The position numbers and the translations under genes were made by a program. Below the pieces are notes generated by a model. The model did not search any database. It was given only the letters and a program-made list of their open reading frames with translations, and was not told the DNA's origin. Positions 57,334 to 64,000 of a stretch of 64,000 nucleotides of DNA are shown here, one piece after another. The stretch covers positions 248,001-312,000 of the forward strand of contig NZ_LXVY01000044.1 in NCBI RefSeq assembly GCF_001650735.1, given 5' to 3'. The stretch is from Sphingomonas sp. TDK1. Its GTDB lineage: Bacteria; Pseudomonadota; Alphaproteobacteria; Sphingomonadales; Sphingomonadaceae. The first letter of the stretch is position 1; every line of letters starts with the position of its first letter.

Positions 57334-58209
57334 ATGAGTCTTGGATGTGTGACCTGTCTTGACGGCCCCACAAACGGATGGAGCATTGCGCCTGACGTCC
57401 ACGCGCGCGTCGTGACCGATGCCGCTGGTGATCAATGGTGGAGCGCCGACGTACCGCGCGGGGTCGGCAAGCCCAATGCCGAGTCGCGCTGGCGAATGCG
57501 ACTCGTGCGACCGGGCGCGATCGAGCTGGAGGCGACGATCGGATCACGGATCGATGATGATCCTCAGATCATGGTAGATGGCCGCGACCTTGAAGGCCGC
57601 ATTGTCGCGAGCGTCGAGCGATTGGCGGCGTGCGTGGCCGAAGTAGGGCTTGGCGGCCCGGCGCTGCTGGCGATCGGCTTCGAAGGCGTCGAGCATGTCG
57701 AGCTGAACCGATCGAGATCAACGGCAAGCGCGTCGCCGCTGGCTATGAGGTCAAACGCCTGCTTGGTCCCTCGAAATTTCCGGCAGGGCTGTTCCGCAAT
57801 AATGCCCATGCCGAGCTGTCAGCGGTCATCTTCACCAACGCCTGCGCGCTCAGCAAATTCAATCGCGTCGCGCTGACGCGCGGCATGCAATCGCATGTTG
57901 GCCGCTGTGTGCGATACGGGCGCTTTTATGATCGCAAGCCCGGCGCGCTCGAAGGGTTGGGAACCATGGTGTGCCGAACTGGAAGTCTTTCACAACCCGT
58001 TCGCGCGCCATCCATTGCCGACCGAACTGCTCCCCGAGGCCAGCCACTGGCTGGAAGTCGATGGCGCGATGGACTGCCGCCACTACTATGACACCGACAT
58101 TCTATGGTCGCACTCACTGATCATGGCCGCCGACGATCCAATGCCGACCTATGAGACCTTGCCCGCGTGGCTCGAGGATCTCGCGCGTCGACGCGCAGCG
58201 CGCGAATGA
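57334..58209 (+). pseudogene. Frameshifted gene of unknown function
   Basis: Coding character runs across three frame segments: 57334 to about 57706 (ending VGLGGPALLAIGFEGVEHV), about 57706 to 57955 (PIEINGKRVAAGYEVKRLLG), then from about 57955 to the stop at 58209 (WEPWCAELEVFHNPFARHPL through TYETLPAWLEDLARR). The joined protein would be about 285 residues. I do not recognise the family. The even spread of coding signal and the lack of ribosome binding sites at the internal starts argue for two indels in one former gene rather than three genes. Confidence 0.6.
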
Positions 58210-58365
58210 CGGCTCTTGTCAATTTGCGACGTTCGCGTCACCAAAACGAACGTCGCGATCTGGTCGGGAGCGGAAATCGACCAAGCGCATTGCAAGCCCC
58301 TGGCCGGACTCACATCTACCTCCAGAAACCCCAGAAAACCGCCACTTTTCAAATCCCCAAAATGC

Positions 58366-58462
58366 CGTGGCCCACTCGTGGCCCACCAAAAATTTCGGTC
58401 CGAAACCCGGACACGAACCCTCGCCCCACGAACCATTTTGGTACTTCCTGAAGCATGATTCG
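58366..58462. repeat. Att-like repeat, copy C
   Basis: Two CGTGGCCCAC decamers at 58366-58375 and 58377-58386 lead into the block shared with copy B (GGTCCGAAACCCGGACAC and following). Upstream, 58280-58303 (GAAATCGACCAAGCGCATTG and next bases) resembles 37051-37070 beyond the integrase end. A GGACTCACATCT lies 60 bp to the left. The copy marks the join between the catabolic island and the recombinase/conjugation region. Confidence 0.7.
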
Positions 58463-58505
58463 CGGTCGATTCTCGATTTTCTGATCGAAAGGGGCCCCTC
58501 TGTCT

Positions 58506-58844
58506 TCAAGCGCGTTCAAGCAATGCGGCAAGTTCCAGAAGCTTGACCCGCACCAAGTTCAACTCCAGCGAAATCCGCAAATCTCCTCGACCCGCCGCCA
58601 CAAGAATTGCGCCGAGAACCTGATCGGAGTGCCGGACGAGTGACACAAGGTGGTTCCCCTGGGGCACGTGGGTAGCCGCCAGCCAGTGTTTGACCGTCCG
58701 CTCGCTTGCACCTGTCCACCCCATCGCCGTTTTCGTTGCCCGGTGGCTTGCACCCAGTTCTGCCAATAGCGCCCGCGAAATCAGTAGCGCCAGATCGGCC
58801 TCGTCGCTGCCGGAATGTAAATTGCTGCCCGTTTTCGGAAACAC
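58506..58844 (-). CDS. small HTH-type hypothetical protein
   Basis: A 112-residue protein with a likely helix-turn-helix at residues ~35-65 (HRATKTAMGWTGASERTVKHWL). A long amphipathic helix follows to the end (VRVKLLELAALLER). It is divergent from the serine recombinase by about 90 bp. Proteins of this kind occur near recombinases and conjugation genes in alphaproteobacterial islands, where they probably act as local regulators. No function is established from sequence. Confidence 0.7.
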   Translation of the reverse strand: MFPKTGSNLHSGSDEADLALLISRALLAELGASHRATKTAMGWTGASERTVKHWLAATHVPQGNHLVSLVRHSDQVLGAILVAAGRGDLRISLELNLVRVKLLELAALLERA

Positions 58845-58934
58845 CTTTCCATTCCTTTCCCGCTATGTCGTCACACGTGCGGGATCAGTCCTGCGTCCAA
58901 CCAACCCGGGAATCGTCAGGCACCGCGCCGCACG

Positions 58935-60524
58935 ATGAACAGTGAGGTCCAGTGCGTGGAGAGTTGGCTAGTCCCGCAGACCCAGCATTCAGACGAACCG
59001 ACCCGTATGCGGGCTGCCGAGTATGTCCGTATGTCGACGGACCATCAGCGCTACTCCACCGAAAACCAAGCGGAGGCCATCCGTCACTACGCCGCCGCGC
59101 GAGGCTTCTCGATCGTTCGAACCTACGCAGATGAAGGCAAGAGCGGTCTCCGCATCGATGGTCGCGATGCACTCAAACGCCTCATCGATGAAGTCAGCGC
59201 CGGTATCGCAGACTACCAAGCAATACTCGTCTACGACGTCAGCCGGTGGGGTCGTTTTCAGGATGCCGACGAGAGCGCCTATTACGAGTATATTTGCCGC
59301 CGCGCTGGGATCGCCGTTCACTATTGCGCCGAACAGTTCGAGAATGATGGAAGTCCAATCTCGACGATCGTCAAAGGCGTTAAGCGGGCCATGGCGGGGG
59401 AATACAGCCGGGAACTGTCTACCAAGGTTTTCGCCGGCCAATGCAGATTGATCGAACTCGGTTTTCGGCAAGGGGGCCCAGCGGGCTTCGGGCTGCGCCG
59501 GGTGCTCGTCGACCAATCGGGCGCTATCAAGGGTGAACTCGAGCGTGGCGAGCAGAAAAGCATCCATACGGACCGCGTGGTGCTGGCCCCCGGTCCGGAC
59601 AAAGAATCCGCGATCGTCCGCGAAATCTACCGAGCATTCGTGCATGATCGGCTGGGCGAACGCGATATCGCCGCGGCTCTGAACGAGCGGGGCTTGGTCA
59701 CGGATCTCGGCCGCCCCTGGACCCGCGGCGCCGTCCACCAGATACTCATCAATGAAAAGTACATCGGCAACAATGTCTGGAACCGCGTTTCCTTCAAGCT
59801 GAAGAAGAAGCGGGTCCGCAACGATCCAGCCATGTGGATCCGCGCCGAAGATGCGTTCCCTGCCTTGATCGACAGGGATCTGTTCGAAGCGGCGCAGGCG
59901 ATCATCAGGGCACGTGCGTTCCGGCTGAGCGACGAAGAGATGCTGGAGGGCCTTCGAAGCCTGTTCCAAGCCGAGAACCTGCTGTCCGGGATGATCATCG
60001 ACGAGGCTGACGGTTTGCCGTCCAGCAGCAGCTATCGTTCGCGGTTCGGAAGCCTGCTGAGAGCATACAGCCTGGTCGGATATCGGCCGCGACGCGACTA
60101 TCGTTACATCGCCATCAACCAGGCCCTCAGGCGAATGCACCCGCAGGTCATCGACGAAGTCGTCGATGGATTCGCAGCGGTCGGAGCACCAGTGTCCCGC
60201 GTTTCAGCCGACGGGCTCCTTACGGTGCACAATGAGATGTCCGTCTCGATCCTCATCGCGCGCTGCAGGCGAACCCAGGCGGGGTCGCTGCGGTGGAATA
60301 TCCGCTTCGACACGAGCGTTGCACCCGACATCACCGTTGCGATCCGGATGGACGCCCGCAACGAAGGCCCCCTCGATTTTTATCTTTTCCCCCGCATCGA
60401 CAGGGCCAGTGCAGACGTGCGCCTTGCTGAGGAAAATGGGCTGTCGCTCGACGCCTATCGCTTTGAGACCCTCGACCCCCTTTACGAACTCGCCAGGCGC
60501 ATCCGCCTTCCGGTGGCGGCATGA
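58935..60524 (+). CDS. large serine recombinase
   Basis: A 529-residue recombinase. The resolvase catalytic domain has YVRMSTDHQ with the nucleophile Ser34, AILVYDVSRWGR and KRAMAGEYSRELSTK. A recombinase domain follows (RGGAVHQILINEKYIGNNVW region near residue 270), then a C-terminal part without a clear zinc-ribbon Cys cluster. If translation starts at 59007 the nucleophile becomes Ser10, as in many relatives; neither start has a strong ribosome binding site. Large serine recombinases integrate or excise elements. Its stop overlaps the first ParB-like gene (ATGA), and the three genes are coupled. Confidence 0.9.
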   Translation: MNSEVQCVESWLVPQTQHSDEPTRMRAAEYVRMSTDHQRYSTENQAEAIRHYAAARGFSIVRTYADEGKSGLRIDGRDALKRLIDEVSAGIADYQAILVYDVSRWGRFQDADESAYYEYICRRAGIAVHYCAEQFENDGSPISTIVKGVKRAMAGEYSRELSTKVFAGQCRLIELGFRQGGPAGFGLRRVLVDQSGAIKGELERGEQKSIHTDRVVLAPGPDKESAIVREIYRAFVHDRLGERDIAAALNERGLVTDLGRPWTRGAVHQILINEKYIGNNVWNRVSFKLKKKRVRNDPAMWIRAEDAFPALIDRDLFEAAQAIIRARAFRLSDEEMLEGLRSLFQAENLLSGMIIDEADGLPSSSSYRSRFGSLLRAYSLVGYRPRRDYRYIAINQALRRMHPQVIDEVVDGFAAVGAPVSRVSADGLLTVHNEMSVSILIARCRRTQAGSLRWNIRFDTSVAPDITVAIRMDARNEGPLDFYLFPRIDRASADVRLAEENGLSLDAYRFETLDPLYELARRIRLPVAA

Positions 60525-61420
60525 CCGTTCCCAGACATGCTCAGCGCATCGCATCGATACCGATCGATCGGATCAACGTGCTCAACCCAAGGGCCCGCAA
60601 CCGGCGGCAGCATCGCGAGATCGTCGACAATATCGACGCGATCGGCCTTAAACGCCCCGTAACGGTCCGGCGCAATCCGACCGGTAACGGCGACACGTTC
60701 GATCTGATCTGCGGGGAAGGCCGACTGGAAGCACTGCGGATGCTCGGCGCGTCGGAAATTCCGGCGGTCGTCATCGACGCCGAAGAAGACGAATGCCTGG
60801 TCATGAGCCTGGTCGAAAACATTGCGCGCCGGCAGCATCGATCGATCGACATCATGCACGAGATCGGCTCCTTGCGTCGCCGCGGGTACAACGATGTGCA
60901 GATTGCGGAGAAGATCGGTTGCACGCCGAGCTGGGCGAACATGATCGGTCAGCTTCTGGAACGTGGGGAGGAGCGGCTGTTGGCGGCCGTGGAGACCGGT
61001 CTGATCCCGGTGAGCCTGGCGATCGACATAGCCCGGGCCCAGTCCGAAGATGCCCAGGGCCTGCTGCTCGAAGCCTATGAAGGCGGCAAGCTGAAAGGCA
61101 AGAAGCTGAGCGCCGTTCGCCGAATGCTCGATCAGCGACTGCGACAGCGCCGGGGCGTTCCCGACAGCGGCTTGGGAAGGCGCACCGCACGGCGGCGCAT
61201 CACCGCGACGGAGATGGTGCGCCTCTATCAACAGGAGGCGGAGAAGCAGCGTGTCCTGGTCAAGAAGTCGGATTTTACCCAGGCGCGCCTGCTGTTCGTC
61301 ATCGAAGCGCTGAAGGATCTCGTCAGCGAGGAAAGCTTCGGGACGTTGCTGAGGGCTGAAGGACTGGACACGATGCCTAGGGCGTTGGCGGCACGTGTAT
61401 ATGGAAAGAGCCTATCATGA
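60521..61420 (+). CDS. ParB-like nuclease-fold/RepB-type DNA-binding protein (first of pair)
   Basis: A 299-residue protein. ParB N-terminal domain at ~12-105: IPIDRINVLNPRARN, then ICGEGRLEALRMLGA (the arginine patch, GEGR instead of the usual GERR) and LVENIARRQH. A helix-turn-helix follows (GYNDVQIAEKIGCTPSWANM). The C-terminal part, from about residue 170, resembles the plasmid partition RepB C-terminal domain. It overlaps the recombinase and the next ParB-like gene by ATGA at each end. The role may be loading or targeting DNA for the recombinase. Confidence 0.87.
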   Translation: MTVPRHAQRIASIPIDRINVLNPRARNRRQHREIVDNIDAIGLKRPVTVRRNPTGNGDTFDLICGEGRLEALRMLGASEIPAVVIDAEEDECLVMSLVENIARRQHRSIDIMHEIGSLRRRGYNDVQIAEKIGCTPSWANMIGQLLERGEERLLAAVETGLIPVSLAIDIARAQSEDAQGLLLEAYEGGKLKGKKLSAVRRMLDQRLRQRRGVPDSGLGRRTARRRITATEMVRLYQQEAEKQRVLVKKSDFTQARLLFVIEALKDLVSEESFGTLLRAEGLDTMPRALAARVYGKSLS

Positions 61421-62322
61421 CCTCGCGCCACCCGATCAAGCTTTCCTTCCAGGACGAAACGAAGCGGATCCTGTTGTCAGACCTGATCCCGCTCAAAGCG
61501 CTCCGCTCAGGCGTGAAGGAGAGCAAGAAGTACGCTCAGATTATGAGCTCGGTCCGCGCGATCGGGCTTGTCGAGGCGCCGGTTGTTGCTCCCAATCCGA
61601 CGCAGAGCGGCAAGTTCCTGCTGCTTGACGGTCATCTACGTATCGAAGCGCTGCGCGATCTTGGAGTACTCGAGGTGGATTGCATCATCTCGACGGATGA
61701 TGAGAGCTACACCTACAACAAGCGAATAAATCGTCTGGCGGCAATCCAGGAACATCGCATGGTCCGACGCGCAATCGAGCGGGGCGTGCCGGAAGCGAAG
61801 ATCGCGGAAGCCCTTGGACTGGAGGTTGCATCCATCCATCGGCGCTCGCGGATGCTAAATGGGATCTGCAGCGAGGTCATCGACATCCTGAAAGACGCGC
61901 CCTGCCCGATAGCCGTCTTCGACGTCCTCCGGCGCATGTCCCCGATACGGCAGATCGAGGCCGCAGAGCTCATGACGGGACAGCAGAACTTCACGGTCGT
62001 GTTCGCCAAAGCAATGCTCGCGGCCACGGCGGAAGATCAGTTGGTGCATGTTCCCGCAAAGCGGCCCGCGTCCGTTTCCAGCGAACAGATGGCCCGAATG
62101 GAGCGAGAGCTTGTCGGTCTCCAGATGCAGGTCAAGTCTGTTGAAGATCGATACGGCGTCGACACGCTGCATCTTACAGTGGCGCGTGCCTATGTCCGCA
62201 CGCTGCTCGGGAACGACCGAATCGTGCGGTGGATCGCCCAGCACCGGCCCGAATACCTGAAGGAACTTCAAACGATCGGGGAAATCGAGACGATCGCGCC
62301 CGTAGCTGAGGCGGCGGAGTAG
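61417..62322 (+). CDS. ParB/RepB-like protein (second of pair)
   Basis: A 301-residue paralogue-like partner. ParB-N domain: LSDLIPLKALRSG, LLLDGHLRIEALRDLG in the arginine-patch position (GHLR, so the patch is altered) and RLAAIQEHRMVRRAIERG. A helix-turn-helix lies at PEAKIAEALGLEVASIHRR. The C-terminal half (IRQIEAAELMTGQQNFTVVFAKAMLAAT) is the RepB C-terminal type. Both patches deviate from canonical ParB, which hints that CTP binding may differ. No ParA gene is next to the pair. Confidence 0.87.
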   Translation: MTSRHPIKLSFQDETKRILLSDLIPLKALRSGVKESKKYAQIMSSVRAIGLVEAPVVAPNPTQSGKFLLLDGHLRIEALRDLGVLEVDCIISTDDESYTYNKRINRLAAIQEHRMVRRAIERGVPEAKIAEALGLEVASIHRRSRMLNGICSEVIDILKDAPCPIAVFDVLRRMSPIRQIEAAELMTGQQNFTVVFAKAMLAATAEDQLVHVPAKRPASVSSEQMARMERELVGLQMQVKSVEDRYGVDTLHLTVARAYVRTLLGNDRIVRWIAQHRPEYLKELQTIGEIETIAPVAEAAE

Positions 62323-62460
62323 CGGGATGATGGGGACCCGGACCCAATAAGCGCGGGGACCGCCGGAGACGCCGCACGGTGGGGCGGATCGAGGGCGGTG
62401 GCGGGGATGACGGCGAACCCGTACGGAGCCCGCCAGGCTGGCAGTCATAGGCCGGCCGAC

Positions 62461-62492
62461 GCGGAGGGGCGCGTCCATACGCGCCCCTCCGC
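62461..62492. terminator. Perfect 14-bp hairpin after the ParB-like genes
   Basis: GCGGAGGGGCGCGT and ACGCGCCCCTCCGC pair perfectly around a CCAT loop. TCCTTTCG follows, so the T-run is weak. It lies 138 bp after the second ParB-like gene and before the convergent DUF2274 gene. It could be a terminator, or a binding site for a ParB-like protein. The rest of 62323-62609 holds no gene I can support. Confidence 0.55.
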
Positions 62493-62609
62493 TCCTTTCG
62501 ACGAACGTTCTTATGGGATCGGACACTCTCGCGAGATCGGCTCCGCTTCCGGCAGGGCCGAAAATCGCAAGCTGGCCAGCAACGAGCCTTCCACCGCTTG
62601 GTCCGGATG

Positions 62610-62828
62610 TCACCGGCTGGCTCCACGCCCCCGCAGGAACCCCCGATCGCTATCGAGGAAGGACGCCAGCATGGCCGGGATTAGATCCGTTATCTCCTCC
62701 TTCTGCCCATAAGTGTCGGCATATAGCGCAGCATAGTCCTGCAGCCGCTGGTGCAGGTCGGGAGTGATGAGGATCGCCAGCTTGACGGGCTTTCGATCCG
62801 GTAGCTTTGCCAGTTTCAAATCAGGCAT
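62610..62828 (-). CDS. DUF2274 protein next to trbI
   Basis: A 72-residue protein. VKLAILITPDLHQRLQDYAALYADTYG and DLIPAMLASFLDSDRGF resemble a ribbon-helix-helix-like antitoxin/regulator fold. It follows trbI by 9 nt. This gene is found after trbI in many alphaproteobacterial trb clusters. Function unknown, possibly regulation of transfer. Confidence 0.82.
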   Translation of the reverse strand: MPDLKLAKLPDRKPVKLAILITPDLHQRLQDYAALYADTYGQKEEITDLIPAMLASFLDSDRGFLRGRGASR

Positions 62829-62837
62829 GTCGGCCTC

Positions 62838-64000
62838 CTATCCGCGCCAGGGCGCGAGGACCAGGTCCTTGTGGACCACGAGCAGCACGTTCGTGCCGGG
62901 GCGAATTGTGAGCGTCGGCTGGATGTTGAGATTACGCGAGGTGATCTGGTCGCCCGCGCGTGCGACATTCTGCTGCGTTGACTGTCGGATCGCCCGGACC
63001 AGATCGCTGTCACCAGAAACCGTCAGCTCCGAGCCTACGCCGAGCAGGGTCGACAGCGCGACCCCCTCGAGCAGCGTCCAGGTGTGGAAGTCCACCTTGT
63101 CCTGCAGGCCGGCATAGCCCGAGGCATCGGTCGCCGGCACGTTGTCTATCCGGAGCGAGCTGCCGTCCGGCAGCAGGATGCGCTGCCAAATGACCAGCGC
63201 ACGCTTTTGCCCGAACGCGACCACGGAGTCGTAGCTCCCGACGAGCCGCGCACCTTGTGGGATGAGCAGGATGCGCCCGGTGGGACTGTCGAACACATTC
63301 GCCGTCACTTGCGCCGTCACCAGGCCAGGCAGATCGGACCGCAGACCGGACATCAGGCTCGCCGGGATCACACTGCCGGCCGACAGGAGATAGGGGGACG
63401 GCGCGGCTTCCAGCCTGTGCGGATTGGTGTCAGCCAATGTGTCGCGCGTGGCGATGAACTGGGCCTTGCGGCTCTGCGCATTGGGATCGCGCTCCGGGTC
63501 GATTGCCAGCGTTGGCGCTTCCGTGGTCACGGGTGTCGGCGGAGCAGCGATCTCCGCTGACACCGGCGCCGATGGCCTGCTCTGGTTCTGCACCAGTAGT
63601 CCCGATGCGCGTGCTGCCTTCAGCTCGGCAAGCTGCCGCTCGCGCTCCTGCGCCGCGGCCTGTGCCTCCACCCTCCCCGGCCCGTCCGCGTCATTCGCCT
63701 CCACCTCGGCCGCCATGCGGCGCTGGCGCTCGAGGATGGGGCGCCCCAGGTCACCTGGCAGCGGCGGCCCGAGCTTTGGAACATCACCATAGCTTGCCGG
63801 CAGGCGGTTCAAGGTATCGGGCGGCGGCTGTCTGCTCGGTTCCGATAGCTCCTTCCGCTCGGCTACCGCCTGCCGCAGGCGCGATCCCAAGGCACTCCAT
63901 GCCACGGCGACAAGGGCGACCGAACCCAGTGCCGCGATAGCGATGATCACGCCGCGCCGAAAGCGGATGGCGCGCGGCGGCTTGACCCGGATCGCCAGCG
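62838..64000 (-). CDS. trbI: TrbI/VirB10-type conjugation protein, 5' end beyond window
   Basis: At least 387 residues of a type IV secretion core protein. A transmembrane helix (VIIAIAALGSVALVAVAWSA) is preceded by Arg-rich cytoplasmic sequence that continues past the window. Then come a Pro-rich linker and the C-terminal beta-barrel domain: YLLSAGSVIPASLMSGLRSD, GRILLIPQGARLVGSYDS, LTIRPGTNVLLVVHKDLVL. TrbI spans both membranes in the mating channel. It is the last-but-one gene of a trb cluster lying mostly to the right of the window. Confidence 0.94.
   Translation of the reverse strand, partial: LAIRVKPPRAIRFRRGVIIAIAALGSVALVAVAWSALGSRLRQAVAERKELSEPSRQPPPDTLNRLPASYGDVPKLGPPLPGDLGRPILERQRRMAAEVEANDADGPGRVEAQAAAQERERQLAELKAARASGLLVQNQSRPSAPVSAEIAAPPTPVTTEAPTLAIDPERDPNAQSRKAQFIATRDTLADTNPHRLEAAPSPYLLSAGSVIPASLMSGLRSDLPGLVTAQVTANVFDSPTGRILLIPQGARLVGSYDSVVAFGQKRALVIWQRILLPDGSSLRIDNVPATDASGYAGLQDKVDFHTWTLLEGVALSTLLGVGSELTVSGDSDLVRAIRQSTQQNVARAGDQITSRNLNIQPTLTIRPGTNVLLVVHKDLVLAPWRG

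Noticed and set aside
62398-62712. A rightward frame of about 104 codons after the ParB-like genes
   Set aside because: It runs through the perfect hairpin and antisense to the DUF2274 gene, and has no similarity.

Overview
The window looks like chromosome of a high-GC alphaproteobacterium, most likely a sphingomonad (Sphingomonas, Sphingobium or Novosphingobium type). The reasons are two TonB-dependent receptors placed inside aromatic and alkyl catabolic operons, class I P450s, an Fds-type NAD-linked formate dehydrogenase, a GTCATCCCGGCG-type palindromic repeat, and trb-type conjugation genes. No rRNA, tRNA or CRISPR array was found.

Region 1 (1-24,030) reads as one O-demethylation and one-carbon unit. 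A CYP199-like P450 and its flavin reductase sit beside a MarR regulator with a clear operator. Next come two SDRs, a flavoprotein monooxygenase and a VanA-like Rieske oxygenase, divergent from a TonB receptor. A second leftward operon holds a two-domain VOC (extradiol-type) dioxygenase, a C-C hydrolase-like alpha/beta hydrolase, a cupin and a DenD-like dehydrogenase, divergent from a LacI regulator. Three related palindromes centred on ACGTAT or GCGTAT mark a likely LacI regulon. The following genes remove the formaldehyde that demethylation would release: frmA, a VOC protein, fghA, a putidaredoxin-like ferredoxin, a LysR regulator, then fdsGBAD. Substrates of individual enzymes are inferred.

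Region 2 (24,031-38,660) is a mosaic. It has two dead P4-type integrases, an IS1182-type relic with an internal deletion, a LysR/aldo-keto reductase/MFS group, a serine hydrolase, and an envelope block: flippase and MlaA, divergent from a CDP-alcohol phosphotransferase, inositol-1-phosphate synthase and a sugar-phosphate nucleotidylyltransferase. The last three suggest an inositol phosphodiester or inositol lipid.

Region 3 (39,108-56,990) is a dense acyl-CoA catabolic island: P450, alcohol and aldehyde dehydrogenases, CoA ligase, two acyl-CoA dehydrogenases, two hydratases, an SDR, two thiolases, an ACAD10/11-type phosphotransferase, a TonB receptor and an AraC regulator. The kinase and acyl-CoA dehydrogenase pair points to 4-hydroxyacyl-CoA breakdown. 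An 18-nt identical motif occurs in both divergent promoters. Related direct repeats at 24.25, 38.57 and 58.37 kb, carrying CGTGGCCCAC decamers, bound regions 2 and 3 like old attachment sites.

Region 4 (57,184-64,000) holds a palindromic repeat, a frameshifted gene of unknown function, an HTH protein, a coupled large serine recombinase with two ParB-like genes, a DUF2274 gene and trbI running off the end. It looks like the edge of an integrative conjugative element.
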